A stretch of 64,000 nucleotides of DNA, from the NCBI GenBank assembly GCA_029255685.2, contig CM055313.2, forward strand, positions 31,294,324 through 31,358,323. The letters run 5' to 3'. Within the stretch, counting starts at the first letter, position 1. Every line of letters begins with the position of its first letter. Origin of the DNA: Silene conica. Its lineage: Eukaryota > Streptophyta > Magnoliopsida > Caryophyllales > Caryophyllaceae. The position numbers were made by a program, and so were the translations under genes. The notes beneath the pieces are model-generated. The model was not told the origin of the DNA. It saw only the letters and a program-made list of their open reading frames with translations, and made no database searches. This document shows, one piece after another, positions 1-9,806 of the stretch.

Positions 1-1221
1 CAAGGTTGTATTCCTTTTTCATGCTTTTAATTAACTTATGACTATAATCACAATTGTATGTTTCGTTATAATCCTTCAAGTTTAGGGCGAATACATGTTT
101 TATTCCCCACAAATTAATGTTTAATTAGTATTCTATTTTTAGAATATGGAGTTATTAATCTTAATGGGTTAATATAAAATATCTTATAGTCAATAAGGGA
201 ATAAATAATTTTCTTATGAGTTAATTATTTTTTTTCTAATAAACTAAGGATTTTTATTTAACTTAATTGTCAAGTAATATAATTTTAGAAATCGTGTAAA
301 GCGGTTTTGGAAATCGTGTATAATGACACATTCCTTAATTGTGTAGGATTGCTTAAATAAGTATTATGTATTTATTTAGATATCCTAAAACAATCTAGAT
401 TATACTATGGTAATATAATTTATTATATTTTGACAAGGTTTAGGAAGTTGGTTTTAATAAGGTTAGTATTTATTTATTATATAAGATCTTTCCTAAATAT
501 GAATTAGGAAATTGATTCTATCTATAATATCTAAATATCTTATTAAATCTTTCCTAAATAAATTAAGATTAGATTTATGGTAGTATTACCTAAAGACTAG
601 AATTCTAGTTTAAGTAGTATTTCTAAAGTCATCTAGGGTTTGAAAAACCTAGACATAATTCTATATAAATAGAATACTTATGAAACATTGAAAGACACGA
701 AACCATACACACTTGCACACAAATCAAGAAAACCGCCGTCGTTATTTTCTTCGAGATTCGAGCTTTAATTGTCATATCGGTTTCAAGATTCAAGTGCTCC
801 AGCATTGATCTTATTCATTCAAGATTGTGAAGAACTCATTGAAGACTTATCTTATTAGCGTAAGATAGATTGAGTATTTAACGGTACTCATTGTAATCAA
901 GTGTTTCACGGTACTTGACGTAGCTAGGTATTTAACGGTATCTAGATTGAGTTACAACTACAATCAAAGTTGTACGAGTAGGGTTGATAAAATTGTAATA
1001 CGGAGAAGGTACTAATTTTATTAATCGAGAATAGTGGACGTTGGTTTCGAATTGTGAAACCGAACCACTTCAAAAATATCGTGTCTCTCTTTATTTCTTG
1101 TTCTACTCGACATCCATCATACAAACGAACACATCGAAGAAAATTTGAAAAAGAAGGCATACTCAATTCAACCCCCCCCCCCCCCCTCTTCTTGAGTATA
1201 TTCATATCAATAGACCCTTCA
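1..1221 (+). repeat. Ty1/copia LTR (left edge may lie outside the window)
   Basis: An AT-rich segment ends in CA at 1221, directly before a tRNA-iMet primer-binding site, so it is a 5' LTR in plus orientation. Near its 3' end it carries several short 'GTATTTAACGGTA' style repeats (about 870-945) and a C15 homopolymer (1172-1186), a position where copia LTRs of this type often hold a C run. The left boundary is not visible. Blocks of this LTR recur in the same order at 19440-19611, 59246-59397 and 59861-60141, confirming it is a repeat family. The short ORFs inside it are not genes. Confidence 0.8.
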
Positions 1222-1223
1222 AT

Positions 1224-1235
1224 TGGTATCAGAGC
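1224..1235 (+). other. Primer-binding site, tRNA-iMet type
   Basis: TGGTATCAGAGC lies 2 bases after the LTR end. This is the standard match to the 3' end of initiator tRNA-Met that primes minus-strand synthesis in plant copia and many gypsy elements. Confidence 0.9.
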
Positions 1236-1307
1236 CTCGTGCTCTTGATCGCCTAACCGCCTGAGATTGATCCTGCTATTGATTCTATATTATATACTCT
1301 ATCAACA

Positions 1308-1436
1308 ATGGATTCCAAGCACCTCAAGTGTCCTATTTTCGATTGTAAGAACTATAGTCTATGGAAGAACATGATGACTCACTACATCAAGGGATGTGAT
1401 TGGGAATATTGGAAGATCATCCAAACCGGACCAAAG
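1308..1436 (+). pseudogene. Ty1/copia gag, N-terminal fragment
   Basis: The reading frame starts with ATG 72 bases after the primer-binding site and gives about 43 residues typical of the copia gag N-terminus: a substrate-like 'F-x-C-K-N-Y-S-L-W-K-N-M-M' block, then 'D-W-E-Y-W-K-I-I' and a 'GPKK' turn. In the family this region precedes the UBN2/gag domain and forms the virus-like particle coat. Similarity stops at about 1437, where an unrelated U-rich sequence begins; the frame runs on to 1544 only by chance. The rest of gag and all of pol are missing, so this is a truncated relic. Confidence 0.75.
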
Positions 1437-2640
1437 AAAATCTTGTCCCTTTTTCTTCTCTTGGTGCATTTCTTGTTGTTTTGCAGGAATTATACAAAAG
1501 TTGAAGAAACTGAGCTTTTCTCGTCAAAAGTAGACCCTTTTTAGAAGATGGAACAAGTCAAGGAGTCCCATGACCTAAAATGTGCAGTCCCGAGCTTAAA
1601 GGAACGGTAAACGAGGCAAAGACAAAGGACAAAGGCAGAAGAATCGAAAAAGAAGCAATCTGATCTGTCATTTGCTCAATCGATTAAACATCAGTGCTCG
1701 ATCGAGTGGATGCAGGAGGAGAAAGACTCGATCGAGTAATGGTTTACTCGATCGAGGAGTCTGCAGGACGAACTAAATCCCCGAGGGTCTTGAAGTTACT
1801 CGATCGAGCAGATGCTGGTTCAAAGTTGGTCGATCGAGTACAATCTGAGGAAAAGTTACTCGATCGAGTGGTTTAGTCACTCGATCGAGCAACTCACTTA
1901 CTGTACCGGATCAGCATTTTCCCATTTTTAGGTTTTAAGATTAAGATGTTAACCTAATACCTATTTAAGGATTAGGTTAACAATAATTAAAACATTCAGT
2001 CATTTTAGCATTTTTCATCAGTTTCATAGTTTACTCTTTAGATCTAAACACTTTCGCATTCTAGCTTTTGGCATTTTTCTCAAGATTAATTATAATTCAA
2101 GCCTTTGGTTTCCATTCAACTTTCCTGCGATCATTGTAATCTCTTTCTCTAATTTTATTATTGTTTTGTTTATTCATCTTCTATGCTTTTTAGTATTTTA
2201 TTATTATCAATCATGTTTAATTCTATCGTTATCATTGGTATTGTTGTTAGTGTAGATCCATTAGCCATATGTAGGTAATTTTTATAATATGTTAGGATGA
2301 AGGGACTCGCGGTAGTAATGTCGTAAGAATTGCATGTTAGTCGTCCTTGCGACGAAGTTCACCCAAAAACAATTTAGTTATGAAACTAGTCAATTGAGTG
2401 CACGCAGGAGACCAGTTTATCTAGTAAAACCATACCTAGATCGAAAGATTGGTAAGGTAGGCTTGTTTAGGATGATCTATGTAACCTATCTAGATCGAAA
2501 GATTGATAGGGGAGTCTAGGGTGATTTCAGACCGAAAAGATATTAATCGTTCCCACTTCGCTTATAATTCGACTGACGTAGTTTTGCTATGTGACATATA
2601 TTACCGCGACAACCTGAATCCTGACATAAACCCCTTTTTT
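1437..2640 (+). mobile_element. Athila-like LTR or leader fragment (tentative)
   Basis: This stretch replaces the copia gag at 1437. It begins with a pyrimidine tract and TTTTGCAG, then an A/G-rich stretch, a palindrome cluster, a TATA-like TATTTAAGG at 1962-1970, and a U-rich leader-like section with no ORF. The order of parts (TGCAG, purine-rich stretch, CTCGATCGAG palindromes, TATA) matches 15850-16150 inside the Athila-type element, so I infer the same family. A 16-bp direct repeat, CTAGATCGAAAGATTG, occurs at 2436-2451 and 2490-2505. I could not find clean TG...CA ends or a primer site, so boundaries and LTR identity are uncertain. Confidence 0.4.
1697..1889. repeat. Palindrome cluster A (CTCGATCGAG x7)
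   Basis: Seven copies of the 10-bp palindrome CTCGATCGAG, or one-base variants, start at 1697, 1727, 1747, 1799, 1829, 1859 and 1880. Spacings are 30, 20, 52, 30, 30 and 21 bp. A degenerate copy (CTCAATCGAT) precedes them at 1676. Several copies extend to the 12-mer ACTCGATCGAGT. The cluster ends about 75 bp before a TATA-like box. Confidence 0.9.
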
Positions 2641-3156
2641 TGATTGAATTTACCGTTGTTTTACTTTGTGTTATTTCTGTATCGTCTGTTTTTAGTTTAT
2701 AATATCAACAACAAAACCCCCCAATCGTGACTCGTAAACTGACCTTTTTCTTATGACCGTGCACACATAATATCATACAAAAGCAAGCACAAGTGTGAGA
2801 AAATATACACAACCGATCCGAATGTACTAAGTCAATGGGCCGAATATAAAACAAAAGGTTAGAAAATTGGGCCGGCTTAGGATAATGTTTTAAATGGGCC
2901 TCAAGCAAAAGATAGGGTTTGTAATCCGAGGGGTAAGCAAAAGGAGGTCTAAGGGCCTCGGATTCACACAGGATCAGGAGAGAGTTTGGGTTGGGCCAAC
3001 AAAAGGATTAAAAGTTTAATAAGTCCATCCCGGACTTAACCAACAACAAGATAGCATGTAAAGTGCGTGAAAATGCATAGAAATGCGTGCTAAATAATGC
3101 CAAAAGGTGTATAAAATAGGCACGCATCAAGGGTAAAAGACGGTCAACCAACATAC
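2641..3156. other. Non-coding stretch with four TGGGCC sites
   Basis: No convincing ORF. Four TGGGCC hexamers (2836, 2868, 2895, 2992) fall within 162 bp. TGGGCY is the site II motif of plant housekeeping promoters, but here the sites lie in what would be the first intron or downstream of the minus-strand exon, so any promoter role is speculative. Confidence 0.4.
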
Positions 3157-3439
3157 CTTCAAGCTTCGTCATTCGAACTCTGTCTAACCCTTCTCTAGGA
3201 GCTTCAAGAGACACTTCGCGAAATAAGGGACGAGGAGCAGTCTCTGACGGAGTGAAATCAGCAAGAACATCTTCTACTGTTGATTTACCCTTGTTTAATT
3301 TTCGCCTCTTACCGTCCGCATTCGACATATCCGACATTGGAGTAGGATTTGGTGAAACATGGAGTGATGGGTTTGATGATGGTGAAGGTGAGAAAGTAGA
3401 TTTCTTACGGTTAGACCGGGTAGCTTTGGATGGAGGCAT
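3157..3439 (-). CDS. Candidate first coding exon of an unrecognised nuclear-type protein
   Basis: From ATG at 3439 the minus strand encodes about 94 residues before a strong 5' splice site (AAG|GTATGT, exon end 3157). The peptide is rich in Ser, Pro, Lys and Arg near its start (residues 1-35) and has a basic KRRKLNKGK patch at about residues 44-52 that resembles a nuclear localisation signal, followed by an acidic 'VEDVLADF' segment. I do not recognise the family. The frame stays open past the donor to 3008, but that part is hydrophobic and unlike the first part, which fits intron. No second exon is visible to the left, where transposon-like sequence begins. A retrotransposon is inserted 148 bp upstream of the ATG. 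It may be a real gene cut off from its promoter, a gene fragment, or part of an unrecognised transposon. Confidence 0.4.
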
Positions 3440-3581
3440 GTTGTGATAGTTTTAGTGAAGGAGGGAAAATTGATGGTGAGAAGATTTCTTGAAAATGATA
3501 AGTTCTTGGTTGAGTAAATATGAAAGACGGTTGATGGTGATGGGGTGAATAGGGGTGTGAATGTGGGTAAATGTAATTAGG

Positions 3582-3586
3582 TGAGT
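3582..3586. repeat. Target-site duplication TGAGT, left copy
   Basis: TGAGT immediately precedes the LTR start TGTAACACCCC and is repeated directly after the second LTR at 12714-12718. Confidence 0.9.
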
Positions 3587-6473
3587 TGTAACACCCCATA
3601 ATTTCCAAGTCTCTATATATTAATAAAATCTTATTTTAGTAATAATAATGATCCACAATAAATAAATTTCCATCTAAATTCTATCGTTTTTGACAACGAT
3701 ATTAAAAATGCTCGTTTTAAACTTATACTCGTCAAACTACGAACAACTACTCTGTCTTTGTTACTAATTTTGAGATCCGTTAAAGACATATCCAGCTCTT
3801 GATTGTAAAATAAAAGTTTTATATCTTTTTCTTAGTTTTCCAACGCCACCAACAACACCTCAATCAGAGTTCTGTGGAAGAAATTATGCCAAAAATACGA
3901 AAGGCTGTCGCAGAATATCCGCCTACGAGATGCTCGCTCGTTGCTACCTCTTCCTCTTGGCTTAAAAACTTCGACACATGGGCATTAGTACATATTCCAC
4001 TTGGCCTAAGATATTAGACACATGAACTAATCACTTCTTCCACATGGCCTAAGGTTCTTGACACATGACATATTGCTCTCGACACTTGGCCTAAGGCCCT
4101 CGACAAATGGCCTAAGCCTCAACACTTGGCATTACTATTCCAACACTTGGCTTAAGCATGCAAAGTAAGTTACTTGCTTCCTAAGGTCTACAATACGTAA
4201 TATACTCCTTCCCTTTCTTTATTTTCAGCTTGAATACACAAAACAAACACCATTGTTAGGTGTTGTGCGCCTTCACTTTCAAACGATCGTAAAATCTTCG
4301 TTTCTTATCGGTTTTCGACGATTTTCGCGCCTATCTCTTACTCTCCTCGCCCTTCATCTTTCTAGGTAAGAAAAGTCCAATATAAATTCATTCCTACCCT
4401 CTGGTCGTGGCCTTTAAGGCACGGATTTCAATGCTAACTCGCTTATTTGTGTGTAGCTAGTTCGGTCGTCCAAAACCGAAGTGGCTTTGAGTCAAAATCA
4501 TGCTTATTGAAGAGCTATAAGGTAACGGTAATGGGTTACTCGACTTTAATCGTCTATGTTTGCATGTGTTACATAAATTAGTGATACATATTATACTAGA
4601 AATATGTTTGATTAATTAGTTGTATGATTAGCTTTATAAGTTATATCTTTGGATGTTTTTCATGTTGCATGGTTGTGTTGGATGATATTCTAGTTGGAAA
4701 TTCATTAAGGATTGTATTGTTAAATGAGTTTATGATCATTGAGGATGGTTAGTTTGATAGTCTTTCAAGTTCATAGTGCTTTGTTTACATTGGTTATTTC
4801 ATAAAGTTTCAGCACCTTGACAAATCTGCCCATTGTCTTGTACAATTTATTTCGACATCTTAGAGTATCCATCTTTGAAAATGTTGAAAATAGACCCCTG
4901 TTTATTTTAAGTTTAGAGATTACCTCTAAAATTTCGTAATTTGCTTGCTTGCCGTTTGTTCACAATAAATTATTTACGAACATTGCGCTGAAATACTCGC
5001 AGAACGGACAGTAGCTCAAAGATTATTTCGAAAACCATTCTTATACTTTGAAACTATTCTGTTCCTTTTTAATAATTAAACTTTGAAGAATTTAGATGAT
5101 TTTAGGAGTTTACCTTGCCCCAACATGTTTTATTAAACCCGTTTTATAAAGCAATACTTTTAATGCGACGATTTATGACATACTGTAAAGATAAGATTAT
5201 AAACCCCTGTTAAGTTCGTCTTTTGAAAATGGTTATCGGATGAAAATTGTAGCTAAAAGTCTTATTAATCCTAAATAATTAGCCTTGTATCATTTATATT
5301 TTATTTGAATTAATTATGAATTTTACGGCAGAGGACAGCTGAAATGTAAAACGCTTTTAAGACTTATGTTTTATTAATCAGTTTCGTTTATTCTTCTCCC
5401 GTATGGAATGGAGTTAAGTGTTGTCTTATTTATCGATTGTTGGCTTTTGTATGTAAATGAGTTTGGTTAACGGTTATGTTAGCTTATATTGTATTTTGAT
5501 GACGGTTATGTTATCTTAAGATTAGTTGGGTGACGGTTATGTTGCCTTGCTTGTGTTTAGGTGACGGTTATGTCACCCTAAATTGTGTTGGTAACGGTTA
5601 TGTTGCCTTGGTTGTGAATAGATAGCGGTGATACGATTTGTGTATCACTGTAATGAACAAACGCCACTCCTGTTATGGGATTTTATCTAACTATGTTCGG
5701 GATTGGTCGGTGTCCGTGGTTATGCGGCCCGGTCCCCGTGTGTCGTTCGGTGTAGGTTATTACATCGAGAGGTCTGGCCAGGTCTTAGGCATATAGTTGT
5801 CGGTTATGCGCTATACATAGTATCCAAATGACGTGGTTATGCGCTCCGGTAGCTAGGGCGCGGTTATACGTCCTAGCCTGTTAGTGGAGCGGTTATACTC
5901 CCTGACTGTCAGTTGTAGCGGTTATGCTACCTGACGGCGTTCATTCTATTCTTGGTTGTTGTTATTTGTGTGATTGGACATGCCATCAAGTGTTGGTCTT
6001 TGAGTCGATCACCTGGTTGTTTACCTGATTTTGAGTATTATGCTTTGACATTTATCTTATTCACATGTATTACTCCATATACAATATGTTCTTATTGTTG
6101 TCTATTTGTATTCTGACGTAAAGTGGCTGGGAGAACCCTGAGTTACTCCCCACTGACTGTGGCATTCATGTTTCATTAATGTAGGTTGGTGCTGTTTGGG
6201 GAAGACGTGTGGCTAGCGAGCATTGTTGATCATTCGACAATTACCCTTACGCTTAGTTTAGATTTAATTCATGTTGATATCGTGGGATACCTTATCCCTC
6301 GTTTATTTAAGTATTCGTGTATAATTTATACTTTCTTATTAGTTTTAGTCTTCCGCTTGTTGTTTTGATATTCCGCGAAAAAATTTTAATAAATATGTCG
6401 AAAAGTTTTTAAAAGTATCGTATTTCCGCTGCAAATTACTTGTTTATTTTATGCTATATCGCGGGGTGTCACA
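3587..6473 (+). repeat. 5' LTR of the chromovirus-like element
   Basis: Begins TGTAACACCCC and ends GGGGTGTCACA. It lacks the insertion present at about 10413-10432 of the 3' LTR. It holds a hairpin array at 5465-5935. The short plus-strand frame at 6186-6368 has a counterpart at 12363-12608 in the other LTR but resembles no known protein. Confidence 0.92.
5465..5935 (+). repeat. Hairpin array with constant GGTTAT loop (5' LTR copy)
   Basis: GGTTAT occurs 12 times (5472, 5504, 5535, 5566, 5596, 5718, 5755, 5802, 5835, 5862, 5891, 5920). Most copies sit between short inverted repeats whose sequence differs from copy to copy: GGTGAC/GTCACC at 5560-5577, GTAGC/GCTAC at 5915-5930, TGTA/TACA at 5751-5764, GATGAC/GTTATC at 5498-5515, and GCTAGGGCG/CGTCCTAGC around an 8-base loop at 5852-5877. 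Many mismatches are G-U pairs in RNA. A further 7-bp hairpin with a different loop (GTGATAC/GTATCAC) lies at 5628-5648. Some copies (5802, 5835) pair weakly. Confidence 0.75.
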
Positions 6474-6475
6474 GT

Positions 6476-6487
6476 TGGTATCAGAGC
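6476..6487 (+). other. Primer-binding site, tRNA-iMet type
   Basis: TGGTATCAGAGC starts 3 bases after the 5' LTR end. Confidence 0.92.
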
Positions 6488-9400
6488 AGTAATGCTCCCG
6501 ACGCACGCACGTGTACCCCAAATTAAATTTGAACTTGACCTGAAATAATGAATGAGAGATGGGTAGACTTAAGGACCAAGTGGTAGTCTGTAATATGATT
6601 GCTCTTTGTTAGGTTTAACAAGTTTGTTAATTGACAAAGATTTTATTTTTGTGCTCAAGGATTGGTGAACCATGAGCTTTCCTAGATGGCGATCAAGATT
6701 CTTGTCTACTACCAAAGATGGAAGATTCGTGCTATCTTTGAAGGATGCTTCCATGTCCCCGAAGATACTCTTTGCTCATCATGCATCACCTTCTTCCTTA
6801 TTTCTTGATGCATATCCTCCCTTCCCGAACTCTTTTCTATCTTAACTCGGAAGCTACTTTCGTAACTTCCCGACTTAACCTTATCCTTGCTACTTGCATT
6901 TTTCCCATGGCGCTTTGTAGGTAGCCTAGCTTAGTTGGATATTGAGGATTGTGTTCGAGGATAACCCCTAGCCCTCATTTTGAAAAGTAGTGTTACTGAA
7001 AACGTTTAGGGAGTGCAGTAAGCCATGTCTTGATGATCCTAATTTTAGTTGTTCACCCAATTGGTGGGTGGAATTGGTTAGTGAAATTCCTAGATTAAAT
7101 TTTGAGTGGTATATGTAGCTTTTGGTGGAATTTAACCTTGGAAATCATAATTGAGATTTAAGACTAGTGGATTGAGATGATTGCTCTAAGAGTATGAATG
7201 AGGTGTTAGAAGTCTTGAATGAATTTGGAAAATATACTTGGGATGTTACTTTTAAGAATGAGAATCGTTTATAATGATGGATGAATATTGAAAGGATTTA
7301 TGAGGTAATCTTGGGAGAATTGATTAAAGTTTATGCTTTTAGTTGTTCGAACGGAGTTAGTGGTGTAACCTTAGAGGAGTTACCAAAAGATAATATCTTT
7401 GGATGTCTGATTGATGTAGTAAGGTGCAACTTATGGATTTATGAGATTTCGAGGTTGCGATGTTTAAAGGACGTTTGGATTCGTATATAGAGATGTGTGA
7501 AATATCTATAATTGACCTTGGTGTTCACATTTTGAGGTATCTGAGAATTTGTATGGATTTATCGATCGTGTGGGATTAGAATAGAGTGATTCGAAGAAAG
7601 GTGAAATCTTTGGGAATTGAAGGAAATAGAGAGTTGATAACCTATGGTGTATAAATATTGTGAAGTACCAATGGTATATAAATGGTTTATCCTAGAGTAT
7701 TACAGAAGTGGAGATACCAGAGACTTTATGGAATAGTCGAAATTGGGATAATCGTACACCTTTATCTTCGAAAGGACTTATAGTATGGTAAACCATCTGG
7801 GAAAATTCTTCTTGGAAAGTGCTAGTTTTGTAAATAGGAGATGAAAACTTTGTGAGGATTTTGGGAACCCTGGGCCTTGGGAACCCAGTTCAAATCATAA
7901 CCTTTCCTCAACACTTCTCTTCTTCTTTCTTCTTCCATGCTAATTTCGTCAAGTTTTTCTTTCATAACAAAGCTTACTTGACCTCTCTTTACGGCATGTA
8001 TCTTGTTACCTCTAATGCTTATTATTCTTCTCTTAGCTTCACTTTTGTTGGAGTCTCTCACCTTGTAATCTTGTCTCTTTCTCTCTATCTCTCTCAAGTT
8101 CCTATATCACGTTTGTCTCTAAGTTTGTATCATACTTTAACCGTTGTGATCCTTGTCGCCTTTCCTCTTGGACTAGCTGTGAGGTTGACGTCGTTTGTGG
8201 AATAGTGATATATGCTTAGAGGATCTTTGGTCTGTTTTATCGGACATAGTTGAGAGAGTTAGCATTTTGTGACGTTTGGGTAATACTAGGTAGTATGCCA
8301 TCTTGATGGTTTCAAGTTAAAGGTTTGAAGATATAAGTGCTTCTTGTGGATTGGTAACAATCGTGAGGCTAATAATTCTGGTGTTATCTATGAGAGTGTT
8401 GATGGTTACGTAGAGACGGTTTGGGTGAAAGTTGTTACTTTTATGAGACTTTCTTTTGGGATGATCACTTTACGGTAATTATGGTAGCCAAGGTTTAAGA
8501 GATGTTTTCTTGATTTGGTTCGATGAGAGTTGACTAGTTTGGCACATAATGCTTTGGATGTTTAACTCGTAGTCCTACGTTTGGTAATAGTTACGGTTTG
8601 AAGAATACCGCGTTTATGCTTTTGAGATTAGATGTTTTGGATGTTTGTAGGTAAGAGAGTAAGTACAGTTCCGAGAGTGCCGCTTTCGTATCTTTTGTTG
8701 TCATATGAGCGTAACAGATTTTGTTTAGAGGTCTGGAAGTAGGATGGATTCTGGTAAAAGATCTTTTTTTTGGTGTTCTACCATGTTTGGAGATCTATAA
8801 CGTATGCTAGTTGGGTATGAGTGTGACCTTGTTAGTGGTTTTGGATCTAGCATTAGTGGAGATTGTTGGTTATTATATAATGATCGAGAGTGGTGAAATC
8901 CCCTTTTGTGGTGAAATACGTTGTTTTGGTGGTGACCTAGTAGAAAAGTGACTTAAGTTATGTTGAGGAAACCCTTGAGAGTCTCATGGTTGTATGGCTT
9001 GTTTTCTAGGGTGTATAAGGAGTCGTCATGATGATGTTTCATTTATGGATCGAGTGGGTAGTGTTTCTTGGAAGAGTTATCATTCTCTCTTAACCTTAAA
9101 CCTCTTTTGCTCATGCTTTTATTCCTTTATTGTTTATGTATCCTTACTCTCATGTTGAGTACCGTCTTTAACCTTGAAGATGGTGGTTTTGATGCCTTGT
9201 CTTAGCTAGCTTCCTTGTGACCTTTTGTGTTTTGAGTTCTTTGATAGACCTACACGACTCTCTTTGGTTGATGATATGTAGCTTTCATGTTTGTGTTTTG
9301 TATGAGTGATGTTCAAAATATTTTCCATTTATGTACTTTATAACCGAAATGAGTTACCTTACTTTTGTTGTTGAAAAACTTTAATTTCTGTTACAACCTT

Positions 9401-9791
9401 ACTTATTTTTCCAAATTCAAAAATGGAAGTTTACTTTCGAAATGACATGTTTTGAAAAACTTGAAGTTTTTTATAATTTTGATTGGTTTTAGCGTTGAAT
9501 TGATGAAAGACTTGTTATTGGAGACGTCTAATAACCCGTTTTACGCTTGTCGACCACTTGCTATGATTTGATTTTGGACTAGCCCTTGATTTGGAATGTC
9601 GGACTCTTTAATGCGCAACGAGAAGCCTCTTGTTCCATTGATGATGACTGGTGCCTTCGGAAACTTTTTTCGAAGTTTTTCAAATAAATCTAAGTTTTGT
9701 AATATCAAATTTTGGTAAACACTTTGGTTGTTAACCTTGTCTTTACAACTTACCGTTTTTCTGCTTTCAATTTTCGAGGACGAAACTTTTT
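6488..9791 (+). mobile_element. Non-coding interior of the chromovirus-like element
   Basis: No retroviral domain is visible on either strand. Base composition of the plus strand switches several times: mainly purine/G-rich, but pyrimidine-rich at about 6660-6905, 7870-8170 and 9080-9240, which could mean inverted pieces of older sequence. A small inverted repeat, TTTCG-AGGA-CGAAA, lies at 9772-9785 just before the purine tract. Confidence 0.8.
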
Positions 9792-9806
9792 AAAAGGTGG
9801 GGTGAT
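9792..9806 (+). other. Polypurine tract of the chromovirus-like element
   Basis: AAAAGGTGGGGTGAT abuts the 3' LTR start at 9807, the expected place for the plus-strand primer. Confidence 0.8.

Noticed and set aside
3411-3608. A 65-codon minus-strand frame rich in His, Pro and Ser
   Set aside because: It crosses the retrotransposon insertion junction and overlaps the candidate exon's leader in another frame, so it cannot be an original gene.
7822-8205. Opposed 117- and 91-codon frames in the interior of the chromovirus-like element
   Set aside because: They overlap on opposite strands, have biased low-complexity composition (Ser/Leu/Phe against Lys/Arg/Glu) and show no domain.
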